Source of the DNA: Magnetococcales bacterium | GTDB lineage: Bacteria > Pseudomonadota > Magnetococcia > Magnetococcales > Magnetaquicoccaceae | Length of the DNA: 41,610 nt | Direction: 5' to 3' | Assembly (NCBI GenBank): GCA_015234115.1 | Contig: JADFWP010000003.1 | Location: 57,306 to 98,915, forward strand | In this document: in pieces, positions 1 to 9,554 of the stretch | Numbering within the stretch: the stretch's first letter is position 1 | How the letters are laid out: each line of letters begins with the position of its first letter | Program-made: the position numbers and the translations under genes | The notes under the pieces: generated by a model | Told to the model about the DNA's origin: nothing | The model's database searches: none | The model's input: the letters and a program-made list of their open reading frames with translations, nothing else

Positions 1-251
1 GCCGGAGGAACCGGAGCGGGTGCCGCCGCCACAGGGGCAGGAGCAGGAGCCGCAGCAGGCGGCTTGGCCGTCACGGGAGCCGGCTGATTTGCCGCCGGAG
101 CGGGCGCATTATGCGTCACCGCCACAGGCGCCTTGGCAGGGCGCGGAGTCGATGCAAAGTGATTGAATACGAAAAAAAATCCAACTCCGATTCCAATTCC
201 TGCCACAAATGGTGCGAACGTACGAAATATCCACTTAACAAATCGAATCAA
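1..251 (-). CDS. Membrane-anchored Pro/Ala-rich protein, N-terminal part (runs off the window)
   Basis: An open frame on the minus strand starts at a TTG (251-249) preceded by AAGGAG (264-259) at 7 nt spacing, and stays open to the left edge. The first residues are basic (IRFVKW), followed by one hydrophobic segment of about 20 residues rich in Gly and Phe (about residues 10-32). After that comes a long low-complexity stretch of Ala and Pro with scattered Lys and Val. This is the layout of a single-pass inner-membrane protein with a flexible periplasmic linker, as in TolA/TonB-like or SPOR-type proteins, but no domain is visible in the part present. The function is unknown. The start is supported by the Shine-Dalgarno match and by the lack of any upstream ATG. 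Confidence 0.55.
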   Translation of the reverse strand, partial: MIRFVKWIFRTFAPFVAGIGIGVGFFFVFNHFASTPRPAKAPVAVTHNAPAPAANQPAPVTAKPPAAAPAPAPVAAAPAPVPP

Positions 252-457
252 TGTTTTTCTCCTTGGGCAGATTCAACCAGTGACGAAACACTTCATCGGA
301 CAGATTAATGGATCGCAGCAAATTCAGCAATGAAAAGCAGGGGGGTGAAAAAATTTTTCATTCTTCCTTTGCTGCAATGCGAGAAAGAAATATGGTAGTC
401 TGAATATCGACCCGAAAAAGAGCGAACACGACCGCCAACAAGGGAACGACCCACACC

Positions 458-2374
458 ATGGACCTCGCCAATCAGATTCAGGAACTGCTTGACCTCAGCC
501 GGCAGCACCTCGGGGAAGAGGCGACAGGAAAGATTTCACAGGCCATTGACCTGGCCTGCCGGTTTCATCAGGGACAGGTGCGCAAACTGGATCGCGCCCC
601 TTATGTGACCCACTGTCTGCATGTGGCCAAAAGCTGTCTGGAATGGGGACTGGCCGACACCCAGGCCGTCTGTGCCGCCTTGTTGCACGACGCCCTGGAA
701 GATGCCCCGCCCGCACTGGAGGCCGAACGCACCATCGGAGCGTTTGATCCAACCATTCTGAATCTGGTCGGCGCGGTCTCCAAAATCCGCAATCTGCAAA
801 CCGGCAGCGGGGATCTGCCCGCCACCTACCGACGCATCCTGATCGCCGCATCCCAGGATCTGCGGGTTCTGCTCATCAAAACCTTCGACGTGCTGCACAA
901 CTCCCAGACACTGGGCGTCCACGGCCCCACCAAAGCCAAGAACAAAGCCAGCCTCGCCCTGATCTACGTCGGAGTGACCCGTCGTCTGGGCATCATGGAT
1001 CTGGCCGATGCCCTGGTCGAGTACACCCTGCCCCATCTGATGCCGGTACAATATCTCCGCGCCCAAAAAACCATCAACGATCTGCATCAGCGGGGCGCGT
1101 CGAGCATGGAACGGCTCGCGAAAAGCCTCGATCAGGTGGTCGGCAACGGCCTGGCCGAAGGGTTCGCCATCGAACCGAAACGGATCTCCGATTTCTTCTA
1201 TCTGACCGAAAAACCGGGCACCGGTCGCCTGTTGCTGATCGGCTGGCCAGTCTACCGCCTGCGGTTGCGGGTGGAAGACGACGATACCGCCTGGCGCGTT
1301 CTGGGAAAGATGCACTCGATCTTCGGACCACTGCCGCGCCATGTGCGCGATTATCTCAACGCACCGCGCGTCAACGGTTTCCGGGCGCTGACCACCCGCA
1401 TCATCTGGGATGGCCACCCGCTCAACATCCATGTGGTGCGCAAATGCGACGAACTGGCCAACCGCCTCGGAGTCCTGGCCCAATGGGGCATCAGCGGTCC
1501 GGACCCGACCCGCTACATGCGTCTGCTGGCCACCCTCGGCGACAGCGACCTGCGCATGTCCGAAGTCCATGCCCACGTCCTGCCCGACATGCTGGATGTC
1601 TACACCCCCAAAGGAGATCGCTTCACCTTTCCGGTGGACTCGGTGGTGGTCGATTTCGCCTACATGGTCCATACCGAACTGGGAGAACGCTGTATCGGCG
1701 CCAAGATCAACGGCATTCAACGCCCGCCGGAATACCCCATGTCCGACGGAGATGTGGTGCGCATCCTCACCTCCAAAGGGGCACGTCCGCAACGCTCCTG
1801 GCTCGATCACGTCAAAACCGCCCGCGCCCGCACCCTGATCAAACAGGCGCTCAAAAGTCAGGAAGCCACCGTCCGTGGCATCAACCGCAATCCGGCCTCC
1901 AGCACCTTTCAGCTCACCTCGCTCACCGGCAAGGATATCCTCTGGTCCACCTGCTGCCTGGCCGTGCCCGGCATGCCGATCGTGGGACGACTCTCCGAAG
2001 ATGGACGCTGGATCGTCCACTGCGCCAATTGCATCAAAATTCAGGGATCCCAGTGGGAAAAAGGACAGTGGGCCATTCAACCCGGTTCCGAAGCCCTGCT
2101 GATCACCTTCACGGTGCGCCATCGCGCTGGCGCATTGCTGGAAGTGCTGGAACTGCTTGCCAAAATGGGCATCAATGGCCAGACCATCCAGGGCAAGGGT
2201 CGCACAGCCGATATTTATGTGATCAGCATGGAGATGGACGGAAAAAAACCTTCGGTTCTGGGAAAGGTGCTGCACGAACTGTTGCGTGTCAGTGCGGTTC
2301 AAGAAATCTTGAGCTATGGGTGGCGTCAGCCGTATGATACGGCATCCGTGAATACCACCCGTTCAGAAGACTGA
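458..2374 (+). CDS. RelA/SpoT-family (p)ppGpp hydrolase with degenerate synthetase domain
   Basis: The 638-residue protein has the long RSH layout: HD hydrolase (about 30-190), synthetase-like region (about 200-350), TGS (about 378-440), zinc-finger/RIS domain (about 490-527, C499 C500 H521 C525) and ACT (about 560-630). The HD residues H52, H77-D78, D144 and N148 match the known hydrolase set, so breakdown of (p)ppGpp is likely. The synthetase-like part keeps the DYLNAP/NGF core. It lacks the RxKxxYS basic motif, has Val-Tyr where the Mg-binding Asp is expected (about 265), and has Asn at 323 where the catalytic Glu is expected. Synthetase activity is therefore doubtful. The family assignment is firm; the hydrolase-only reading is inference. 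It is shorter than the usual 700-750 residues. The Shine-Dalgarno is weak (AAGGGAA about 14 nt upstream). A receiver gene follows 22 nt downstream. Confidence 0.88.
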   Translation: MDLANQIQELLDLSRQHLGEEATGKISQAIDLACRFHQGQVRKLDRAPYVTHCLHVAKSCLEWGLADTQAVCAALLHDALEDAPPALEAERTIGAFDPTILNLVGAVSKIRNLQTGSGDLPATYRRILIAASQDLRVLLIKTFDVLHNSQTLGVHGPTKAKNKASLALIYVGVTRRLGIMDLADALVEYTLPHLMPVQYLRAQKTINDLHQRGASSMERLAKSLDQVVGNGLAEGFAIEPKRISDFFYLTEKPGTGRLLLIGWPVYRLRLRVEDDDTAWRVLGKMHSIFGPLPRHVRDYLNAPRVNGFRALTTRIIWDGHPLNIHVVRKCDELANRLGVLAQWGISGPDPTRYMRLLATLGDSDLRMSEVHAHVLPDMLDVYTPKGDRFTFPVDSVVVDFAYMVHTELGERCIGAKINGIQRPPEYPMSDGDVVRILTSKGARPQRSWLDHVKTARARTLIKQALKSQEATVRGINRNPASSTFQLTSLTGKDILWSTCCLAVPGMPIVGRLSEDGRWIVHCANCIKIQGSQWEKGQWAIQPGSEALLITFTVRHRAGALLEVLELLAKMGINGQTIQGKGRTADIYVISMEMDGKKPSVLGKVLHELLRVSAVQEILSYGWRQPYDTASVNTTRSED

Positions 2375-2396
2375 ACCAGACCAGGACGACACAGCC

Positions 2397-2798
2397 ATGA
2401 AAATCTTGATTTGCGATGACGAGGCCCACAATCGGTTGCTGATGGAAAAGATCCTCTCCCCCTACGGGCGATGCGATCTGATGATGAATGGCAAGGAGGC
2501 GCTGGAGAGCTTTGAAATGGCTTTGATGGATGGCGACCCGTACGATCTGGTCTGTCTGGATATCATGATGCCGGAGATGGATGGTCAGGAGGCCCTGCGA
2601 AAAATCCGCGAACTGGAACGCGCCCAGAACATCGACGAAAGCGAAGAGGCGGCCATTTTCATGGTGACCGCCTTGAACACCGAAGAACATGTGGTGCAGG
2701 CCTTTTTCCGGGGAGGTTGTACCGACTATCTCGCCAAACCGGTCACCCGCGACCGGGTGCTGGAAAAAATGCGTCAGTACAACCTCATCGACACCTGA
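2397..2798 (+). CDS. Single-domain response regulator (CheY-like)
   Basis: This 133-residue protein is one receiver domain with no output domain. The acidic pair is D7-D8, the phospho-acceptor is D55 in CLDIMMP, the switch Thr is T91 and the conserved Lys is K114 in AKPV. It starts 22 nt after the RSH gene, so the two are probably co-transcribed; a weak AGGA lies about 10 nt before the ATG. No kinase is adjacent on this strand, so its partner is unknown. Such stand-alone receivers work either as CheY-type allosteric effectors or as phosphorelay intermediates. Its place beside a stringent-response gene suggests, but does not show, a link to growth control. Confidence 0.9.
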   Translation: MKILICDDEAHNRLLMEKILSPYGRCDLMMNGKEALESFEMALMDGDPYDLVCLDIMMPEMDGQEALRKIRELERAQNIDESEEAAIFMVTALNTEEHVVQAFFRGGCTDYLAKPVTRDRVLEKMRQYNLIDT

Positions 2799-2801
2799 AA
2801 C

Positions 2802-3104
2802 TCAGCCCCGACCCGAACGGCACCCTTGACACAGCTCCCCCCGCCATCCCCGGTGACACACCGAGGGATGGGGACGCTGCCCATCCGGACAACGCCTGGC
2901 ACCCAGGACCGGATGGGCATAGATGCTCTGTTGCATCCGGTGCAACACGCCATTCAACACATCCCGCTTCCAGCGTCTTGTGGCCAGCGCCAGACCTGCC
3001 ATATGCGGCAAGGCGGCCAGCAGGCTCATCGGCCCTCTCTTGGGCAATTTCGGAGTGGTCTCAACGAATGATCTTTTGCTGCCTGCCGATGTCTTGGTGT
3101 GCAT
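2802..3104 (-). CDS. Small hypothetical protein
   Basis: A 100-codon frame on the minus strand starts at an ATG with GGAGA about 6 nt upstream and ends 4 nt from the convergent receiver gene. The predicted protein is basic, with a short hydrophobic stretch (SLLAALPHMAGLALA) after about 25 polar residues and an Arg/Lys-rich middle. The tail is rich in Cys, Gly and Arg. No family is recognised. The good ribosome site and the fit between neighbours speak for a gene; the odd tail composition and competing open frames on the other strand speak against it. Confidence 0.4.
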   Translation of the reverse strand: MHTKTSAGSKRSFVETTPKLPKRGPMSLLAALPHMAGLALATRRWKRDVLNGVLHRMQQSIYAHPVLGARRCPDGQRPHPSVCHRGWRGELCQGCRSGRG

Positions 3105-3571
3105 AATCTCTTCTCCACATGGTTTCATGGGGTGTCAAATGTGTCGCAATCGGAGAGAGGATGCATGCAAAAATCGGGCTATCCGTTATCATTCCCAATG
3201 ATTTTTTGTTATGGTATTGTTTTTAGAAGAGAAAGCAATCCATTTCCCACGCCGCCACCCGGACAGCCGGTCATTTTTTCCGCCAGATCCAGCCAGAAGT
3301 GCCAAACATGTGACCAAAAAATTGCCGCCGTATGAAACCTGCCTGCAAAGGTGACAAAAGTGACGAACCCGACCAACCGATCCGGCGCGGGAGCCACAAA
3401 CGGGCAGTCAGACCGCGCCCATCTCAGGCGCCCATCTCAGGATACGTCGTTTGTCAATGGGGTCCAGGAGCGAAGCCCTTGGAACTTTGGCCTTTTGGCG
3501 CAGGCGCGCCCCCCGGTCGCCGCAGGCGACGCCTGGACCAGAAACGCATCCTCCCGCGAAATGGTCACGGT
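3105..3571. other. Intergenic region with direct and inverted repeats
   Basis: No convincing gene is seen in this stretch. It holds a 13-bp direct repeat (gcgcccatctcag at 3415-3427 and 3428-3440) and the inverted-repeat element listed separately at 3461-3539. The part from 3105 to 3330 is more AT-rich and lies behind the start of the small hypothetical gene, so it may contain that gene's promoter; I could not pick out convincing -35 and -10 boxes. Confidence 0.4.
3461..3539. repeat. Intergenic inverted-repeat element with internal hairpin
   Basis: The ends are a perfect 8-bp inverted repeat, ggtccagg (3461-3468) and cctggacc (3532-3539). Inside lies a second small hairpin, gtcgcc-gca-ggcgac (3516-3530). 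The element sits just after the stop of the diguanylate cyclase gene (which reads toward it), so it could act as a transcript end or as a REP-like dispersed element. There is no T-run typical of an intrinsic terminator. Confidence 0.4.
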
Positions 3572-4492
3572 TTAAGGCGAATCAAACCGCATCGCCTGGA
3601 TGCGGTTGCGGCCTGCCGATTTGGCCGCATAGAGTTGTTCGTCGGCCTGGGCGACCACATGCAACGGAGAACGACCGGCGATGCAGCGCACCGTGACCAC
3701 CCCCAGACTGGCGGTCACCAGAGAGGCGGCCGAGGACTTGACGTGCGGGATCCCCAGGGCCATGATTTCGGTGCGCAACCGCTCGGCCAGCGCCAAGGCT
3801 CCATCGTGACCCGTGTCGGGCAGAATGCAGACAAACTCCTCCCCGCCATAACGGGCGCCCAGATCCGCCGCGCGGGTCAAGGTGTGCAACACCACGCATC
3901 CGATACGGCGCAGACAATCATCCCCGGCCAGATGACCATAAGTGTCATTGAAGGCCTTGAAATGATCCACATCGAACAGAATCAACGACAACAACCCCCG
4001 ATTCCGGGCCAGACGCAGATACTCTTTTTCCAGCACAGAATCAAAATGGCGACGATTCGCCAGACCGGTCAATCCATCCGTGACCGCCTGACGCAGCAGT
4101 TGATCGCGGGCGTGTTTGAGTTCGATCTGGTTGCGCACCCTGGCCCGCACCACCGGCGGACTCACCGGTTTGGTGATGTAATCCATGGCCCCCAACTCCA
4201 GGCCGCGCGCCTCGTTGTCCACATCGGTCATGGCCGTGACGAAAATCACCGGCAGATGGGCGGTCTCCCGCCCCTCCTTGAGCAGCCGGCACACCTCATA
4301 GCCATCCATGTCGGGCATCATCACATCGAGCAGAATCAAATCCGGCTGCGCAGTGCGGGCCAACTCCAGCGCCTTGGCCCCGTCCGTGGCAAAGAGAATT
4401 TCGTACTTGTCCTCCAGCACGTCGGTCAAAACCGCGATGTTGATCGGTTCGTCATCGACGATCAGCACCGTCCCCGGCAGCTCTAAAGTCAT
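3572..4492 (-). CDS. REC-GGDEF response regulator, diguanylate cyclase
   Basis: This 306-residue protein makes cyclic di-GMP from two GTP. An N-terminal receiver domain (about 8-125) has D13-D14, phospho-acceptor D56 in LLDVMMP and K108. A GGDEF domain follows (about 135-300), with its active-site signature as GGEEF at 216-220 and a product-inhibition I-site RAAD at 207-210, at the canonical distance of five residues. All features needed for an active, feedback-inhibited enzyme are present, and its layout is like one half of PleD/WspR. Its ATG overlaps the stop of the hybrid kinase gene (ATGA at 4492-4489), which means translational coupling. The kinase or its HPt domain is the obvious phosphate donor. 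Confidence 0.93.
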   Translation of the reverse strand: MTLELPGTVLIVDDEPINIAVLTDVLEDKYEILFATDGAKALELARTAQPDLILLDVMMPDMDGYEVCRLLKEGRETAHLPVIFVTAMTDVDNEARGLELGAMDYITKPVSPPVVRARVRNQIELKHARDQLLRQAVTDGLTGLANRRHFDSVLEKEYLRLARNRGLLSLILFDVDHFKAFNDTYGHLAGDDCLRRIGCVVLHTLTRAADLGARYGGEEFVCILPDTGHDGALALAERLRTEIMALGIPHVKSSAASLVTASLGVVTVRCIAGRSPLHVVAQADEQLYAAKSAGRNRIQAMRFDSP

Positions 4493-7400
4493 GCCCGTCT
4501 CTCCTCCTGCTGACGCAATTGATCCATGATCTTCTCCAACGCCTGTCGGGCAGCCACAAAATCCAACGTTTCCACCGCCACGCGCATCGCCTCCAACTCC
4601 GCGTCACAGCCACCGCCAATGATCCGTTCCTGCCACTCGACGAATCGCTTGCGAATCGACATGCTGTTGCGCCTGAGCAGCAAGGACAACTCCTCGGCCA
4701 GGGGCCGCACCTCGGACCAGAGGATGGTCCGGGTGGTGTGGCGGGTGGCGACCGGCTGAGCTGCGGATTCGGGTTCCATGGCGCGGATCGCCGTCAGGGC
4801 CTGGGCCATGCTGCTCTCCAGCGTCGCCAGCAGCCCGACAAAAAGCGCATCCGCCCCCTGCTCACGACATGCCTGTTCCAGATCCCTGGCGGCCGCGCGC
4901 ACCTCCTCGGCCCCCAGGGTGGCGGCCACCCCTTTCAGCGCGTGGGCCAGATGGCAGGCGGCATCCCGATCCCCCTGCTCCAGCAACTGACGCAAACGGG
5001 GCACGGTCTGATCGTTCTGGACGGCAAACGCCTTGAGCAGCTTGCGCAACAGCAATGGCTTGCCATTCACCCGCGTCAACGCCGCCGCCAGATCAAACGC
5101 CGGACCCAGATCCGGCAATGGATTGCGCTCCACCACCAACGGACGGCGCGTCACCACCATCGGCTCATCAACCACATGGGATCGGATCCACCGCCCCAGC
5201 ACCGCGCCCAGCACGGTGGGATCGATCGGTTTGGCAATGTGATCCACCATCCCGGCCTCGAAACAGCGCTGCTTTTGACTCTCCATGGCATGGGCGGTCA
5301 TGGCGATGATCGGCGGGGATTTCTCGCCCAGAGCGGCACGAATGCGCCGGGTCGCCTCCAGACCATCCATCTCGGGCATCTGCACATCCATCAAGACCGC
5401 TTCATAAACGCCAGGCCGGGCCAAAAGCGCTTCCACCGCCAACCGGCCATTGCCCACCACCTCGACCACAATCCCCATCTCTCCCAGCAACTCTTCGGCC
5501 ACCTGTTGATTGATCTCGTTGTCTTCGGCGAGCAGCACCCGCGCTCCGCGCACCCTGGCGCCCGGCGTGGTCACCGTCACCTCCTCCCGCGCACTACCCG
5601 GTGACGTCGCCCCCTCCCCGCGAAAGACCGAAACCAGGGTATCCAGCAGCATCGAAGCCCCGACCGGCTTCATGAGACAGGCCCGCGCCCCCTCCTGTTC
5701 CGCTCTGGCGATCACCTCCTCGGTGCCGAACGCAGTCACCATGAAGACGGTCGGAGCCGTGGCAAAACGGGGATTGGCGCGCATGCGGCGCAAGGTCTCG
5801 ATGCCGTCGGGTTCCGGCATCTGCCAGTCCATCAACACCAGATCGCACCCCTCGCCCCGGTCGGCCATCGCCTCCAACAGGTGCAATGCCTCCTGCCCGC
5901 CGGCGGCGACCGTCACCTTCATCGACCAGTGGTGCAGCAGATCGACCATGATCTCCCGCGCCGAGGGGTTGTCATCGACCACCATGACCTGAATCCTGGA
6001 CAGATCGATCCATCCCTCGGGTCGCTTCATCACCTGGACCACGGGTGTGGACGAACGACCAAAACGACCGGTGAAGGTGAAGATGCTCCCCTCGCCCAGC
6101 CGGCTTTCGACCGAAATGGTCCCGCCCATCAAACCGGCCAGACGGTTGCTGATCGCCAGACCCAATCCCGTGCCGCCAAAACGGCGCGTCATCGACATGT
6201 CGGCCTGGGAGAACGACTGGAACAGCTGCGCCATCTGCTCAGGCGTCATGCCGATGCCGGTATCCCGCACCGCAAACGCCAATGTCACCCAGTCGTCCAG
6301 GCTCTCCACCACGCTCACCGAAACCACCACCTCGCCCCGTTCGGTGAACTTGACCCCATTGTTGACCAGATTGAGCAGAATCTGACCCAGCCGCAACGGA
6401 TCGCCGATCAACTCCACAGGCAGCAACGGAGGAATGGCAATCAGCAGTTCGATCCCCTTTTCCGCAGCGCGCAGGGCCGTGACGTTGGAGACCCCTTCCA
6501 GCACTTCGGCCAGATTGAACGGGATCTGCTCCATGGTCAGTTTCCCGGCCTCGATCTTGGAAAAATCGAGAATGTCGTTCAGAATCCCCAACAGCGACAT
6601 GGCCGCGTTGCGGATCTTGTGCAGATAATCCCGCAACCGGGGGGGTGGATCGTTTTTCAGGGCCAGATGGCTCAACCCGATGATGGCGTTCATCGGGGTG
6701 CGAATCTCGTGGCTCATGTTGGCCAGGAATTCACTCTTGGCGCGCGTGGCCTCCTCGGCTGCCAGTTTGGCCTGTTGCAACGCCTCGGCTGCCCGTTTGC
6801 GCTCGGTGATGTCCACCACCAGACCGACAAAATTGCGCACCTCGCCCTGTTCGTCCCGAATCACGCTCACCGTGACATCGGCCCAGCCCGTCTCCCCGGA
6901 CCGGGTGAGATAGCGCTTCTCCAGACGATAATCGCTGCGCTCCTTGCGCAGAATCTCTTCCAGGAAGCCTTGTTCACCGGTGACATCATCCGGATGGGTG
7001 ATCTGGGAGAAATTGACCCCCAGCAACTCTTCCGGCGTATAACCCAGCAATTGGGCAAAACTGTCATTGATCTGCAACAGATTGCCCTGGGCATCGGCAA
7101 AGGTGATCCCGGCGTTGGCGCGCTCGAAGATGCTGCGAAAACGCAACTCGGAATTGCGCCGCCCCTGCTCGACCAGCACCTGGGCCGTGACATCCTGCAC
7201 CGTACCCAAAGCCATCTGGGGCACCCCGTGCTCGTCAAAGCTGAACTCGGCCTGCTCGCGCACCCATTTGATTTCATCGTCCACGCGGATGCGATGAATG
7301 ATATCGTAAGGCGCTCCCTGCAAGGCCGCCTGCCAGGCGCCATCCACCTCGGCGCGATCCGCAGGAATGACCCGGGACAGAAACTGCTCGTACTGGATCT

Positions 7401-8694
7401 TCTCTCCAAAAGGAATCCCGAAAATCCGGTAACTCTCTTCCGACCAGTCAAGCTGGCCCGATACCAGATTCAGATGCCAACTGCCGATCCGGGCCACGGA
7501 CTGGGCACGCTTCAGGGTCTGCTCGCTCTTTTCCAGGGCCAGTTCGATGCGGGTGCGCTCGGTGATGTCGCTGACGATGCCGTTCCACAGGCTGTCCTGA
7601 TTGGACAACAGCTTGCCTGTGGATTGAATCCACAGCCAGCGCAGTTCGCCGCCGATGACAAAACGACCTTGCCACGAAAAGGCCCGCATGCTGCGTCCCG
7701 CCTGCGCGTTGGCCTCCAGAAACGAGGCCCGGTCCTCGGGATGGACCAGAGAAAAAGGCCGCGCGGCATCTTCCAGAATTGCACGCGGATCCAGCTTGAA
7801 GATGGCGCAAAAACGGGCGCTGACATAATCGAACCGTTTTCCCCCACCGGCCAGCATGCGGAACTGATAGACCCCGATGGGAATCCGTTCGATCAGATCG
7901 TTGTAACGATCCTTGCTCTGTTGCAATTCGCGGGTCCGCTCGGCCACCCGCAATTCCAATCCGATGTTCTGCTCGGCGATACGCTGATGGCTTTCGCCGA
8001 TCTGACGCATCAGTTGATTGAAGACCTGTTGCAGGGTCTGAATCTCTTCGATCTCCTGGTTCAGATCCACCGCCCCGCCCTTCCTCTGCTCGGCGAGCCG
8101 GGCGACCTGCGCGCTGAACTGGGCCAACGGCTTGGCCACCAGCGAACGGGTCAGCAACCACAAAATCAACAGCAGAAAAAACATCAATGCCGAAATCGAC
8201 GAAGCGAGCCGCAGCATGGTCTCTTGCAATGCGGCGGTGGTGCGGGCATGGCTGGAGGCGATCACCAGAGTGCCCAGGGGGCGATCCGGATCCGATTCGC
8301 GATGCAGATCCCGCCGGATCAACAGATCCTGGGCCGGTTCCTGGCCATCCGGCGAGCGCCATACGGCGTTCAGTTCGCCCTTGAGATCCTTGATTTCGAC
8401 CAGCACCACCGAAGGATGGGCGCCGATCCCGTTGACCAGCGCCTGAAGCAGATGATGCTGATAATCCCAGATCGCCGAAGCGGCCCCGGTGGCAGAGATG
8501 TCGGCCAGAGAACGCAGGGTTTGCAACACATCCTGGCGGGATTTGTGATAGGTCATCGCCATCTGCAAACCGAACAGCACCACGGCGAAGATGAGAAATG
8601 CAAAAAAAAGCTTGCGTAACAGCACTCTGGCCAGTGACTGGGTGCTTCTTCCCAACAAACGTTTGACCAGACCTTCGGGAGAGGATGATTTCAT
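4489..8694 (-). CDS. Membrane hybrid sensor histidine kinase (PAS3-HisKA-HATPase-REC-REC-HPt)
   Basis: This protein of about 1400 residues carries a full phosphorelay. It has a membrane segment (about 28-47), a periplasmic sensor loop, a second membrane segment (about 166-184) and a HAMP/coiled-coil stretch. Three PAS-type domains follow (about 265-380, 390-510 and 520-640), then HisKA with H662 in SHEIRTP, HATPase with GTGLGL, REC1 (D955 in LMDWQMP), REC2 (D1103 in LMDVQMP) and HPt (H1251 in AHALKG). It resembles the BarA/EvgS-type kinases. I chose the ATG at 8694; an in-frame TTG at 8712 overlaps the upstream stop and would add six residues. The upstream gene encodes a periplasmic binding protein and the downstream gene a REC-GGDEF protein, so it is probably the middle of a ligand-to-c-di-GMP pathway. 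Confidence 0.92.
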   Translation of the reverse strand: MKSSSPEGLVKRLLGRSTQSLARVLLRKLFFAFLIFAVVLFGLQMAMTYHKSRQDVLQTLRSLADISATGAASAIWDYQHHLLQALVNGIGAHPSVVLVEIKDLKGELNAVWRSPDGQEPAQDLLIRRDLHRESDPDRPLGTLVIASSHARTTAALQETMLRLASSISALMFFLLLILWLLTRSLVAKPLAQFSAQVARLAEQRKGGAVDLNQEIEEIQTLQQVFNQLMRQIGESHQRIAEQNIGLELRVAERTRELQQSKDRYNDLIERIPIGVYQFRMLAGGGKRFDYVSARFCAIFKLDPRAILEDAARPFSLVHPEDRASFLEANAQAGRSMRAFSWQGRFVIGGELRWLWIQSTGKLLSNQDSLWNGIVSDITERTRIELALEKSEQTLKRAQSVARIGSWHLNLVSGQLDWSEESYRIFGIPFGEKIQYEQFLSRVIPADRAEVDGAWQAALQGAPYDIIHRIRVDDEIKWVREQAEFSFDEHGVPQMALGTVQDVTAQVLVEQGRRNSELRFRSIFERANAGITFADAQGNLLQINDSFAQLLGYTPEELLGVNFSQITHPDDVTGEQGFLEEILRKERSDYRLEKRYLTRSGETGWADVTVSVIRDEQGEVRNFVGLVVDITERKRAAEALQQAKLAAEEATRAKSEFLANMSHEIRTPMNAIIGLSHLALKNDPPPRLRDYLHKIRNAAMSLLGILNDILDFSKIEAGKLTMEQIPFNLAEVLEGVSNVTALRAAEKGIELLIAIPPLLPVELIGDPLRLGQILLNLVNNGVKFTERGEVVVSVSVVESLDDWVTLAFAVRDTGIGMTPEQMAQLFQSFSQADMSMTRRFGGTGLGLAISNRLAGLMGGTISVESRLGEGSIFTFTGRFGRSSTPVVQVMKRPEGWIDLSRIQVMVVDDNPSAREIMVDLLHHWSMKVTVAAGGQEALHLLEAMADRGEGCDLVLMDWQMPEPDGIETLRRMRANPRFATAPTVFMVTAFGTEEVIARAEQEGARACLMKPVGASMLLDTLVSVFRGEGATSPGSAREEVTVTTPGARVRGARVLLAEDNEINQQVAEELLGEMGIVVEVVGNGRLAVEALLARPGVYEAVLMDVQMPEMDGLEATRRIRAALGEKSPPIIAMTAHAMESQKQRCFEAGMVDHIAKPIDPTVLGAVLGRWIRSHVVDEPMVVTRRPLVVERNPLPDLGPAFDLAAALTRVNGKPLLLRKLLKAFAVQNDQTVPRLRQLLEQGDRDAACHLAHALKGVAATLGAEEVRAAARDLEQACREQGADALFVGLLATLESSMAQALTAIRAMEPESAAQPVATRHTTRTILWSEVRPLAEELSLLLRRNSMSIRKRFVEWQERIIGGGCDAELEAMRVAVETLDFVAARQALEKIMDQLRQQEERRA

Positions 8695-8708
8695 GCGACT
8701 CTCGGTCC

Positions 8709-9524
8709 TCAAAAATCCAATAACCGGTTGGCCTCATCTTCGGGCAGATAACGCAGAAAGATTTTCTTCAGCACGCCCTCGCGCCGCATGGCCACGAGCA
8801 GCGCCTGCCACTGCTCGGCATCGAGAGCATCGAAACGGCTCTTGGCCAGGATCAGACCATGGGGCACCCCCTTCTCCTCCGGGGTCCAGTCCTGCACCTC
8901 CACCTGATCGGCAAGATGCAGATCGCGCAGATATTTACGGAATACGGGTGGTTGCGAGAACATCGCATCCACCCGGTGACTCTTGAGCTTTTTGAAAACC
9001 GTCTCCACATCCGGCGTCTCCTGGACCCGTCCGGCCTGCCGCAACGATTCCAGCCACTGATCCTGCTCAACGCCGTGTTTGAAGGAGCGCACCACGCCGA
9101 TTTGCAACTGGGTCTGACGGAGAAATTCCCGTGCGCTCTGCACCCCTGCCGTGACCTCGCCGTGAACCAGGGCGTAATTCTTCATGATGAGATAATCGGC
9201 AAACCAGGCGAACCGCTCCCGCTCGGGGGTGCGAATCCCCGAAACGCTCATGTCCAGATCGCCGGTGGCCAGATCGGCCCAGATGCGCGCACGGGTCATC
9301 ACCTGGGTATCGAAGCGACAACCGCTGCGCCGGATCAGTTCATCGACCACATCCTGGTCGATGCCAACGCCCTTGTCGTACAGAAATCCGTATTCGTAAA
9401 ATGCCAGGCGGATGGGCTTCTCCCCGCATTTCACCGCCCCTGCCTGAACAGGCCCGGCCCATGCGACACCTGCCAGCAACAGCAGGATCCAACCCAGGAT
9501 CCGACCATCCGCAACCATTGGCAT
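8709..9524 (-). CDS. Periplasmic solute-binding protein (SBP_bac_3-type) acting as sensor partner
   Basis: This 271-residue protein has a signal peptide (hydrophobic core [11 protein letters not shown], likely cleavage near residues 27-29). It is followed by a family-3 binding fold: [14 protein letters not shown], the IGVVRSF segment starting lobe 2, and a C-terminal polar-amino-acid-type ending. The family binds amino acids and similar small ligands. No permease or ATPase genes adjoin it. The stop overlaps the possible TTG start of the hybrid kinase and lies 12 nt before its ATG, so the protein probably feeds a signal to that kinase rather than to a transporter. The ATG has GGGGAG 6 nt upstream. 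Confidence 0.85.
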   Translation of the reverse strand: MPMVADGRILGWILLLLAGVAWAGPVQAGAVKCGEKPIRLAFYEYGFLYDKGVGIDQDVVDELIRRSGCRFDTQVMTRARIWADLATGDLDMSVSGIRTPERERFAWFADYLIMKNYALVHGEVTAGVQSAREFLRQTQLQIGVVRSFKHGVEQDQWLESLRQAGRVQETPDVETVFKKLKSHRVDAMFSQPPVFRKYLRDLHLADQVEVQDWTPEEKGVPHGLILAKSRFDALDAEQWQALLVAMRREGVLKKIFLRYLPEDEANRLLDF

Positions 9525-9554
9525 CGATGCTCCCCTTGTGATGACCGTCGCGGA

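Noticed and set aside
536-2302. Long open frame on the minus strand opposite the RSH gene
   Set aside because: It is the mirror of a high-GC coding frame; the plus-strand product has clear HD, TGS and ACT domains, the minus product has none.
5881-8619. Long open frame on the plus strand opposite the hybrid kinase
   Set aside because: Composition rich in His, Gln and Arg is typical of an antisense shadow; the minus-strand product shows complete kinase motifs.
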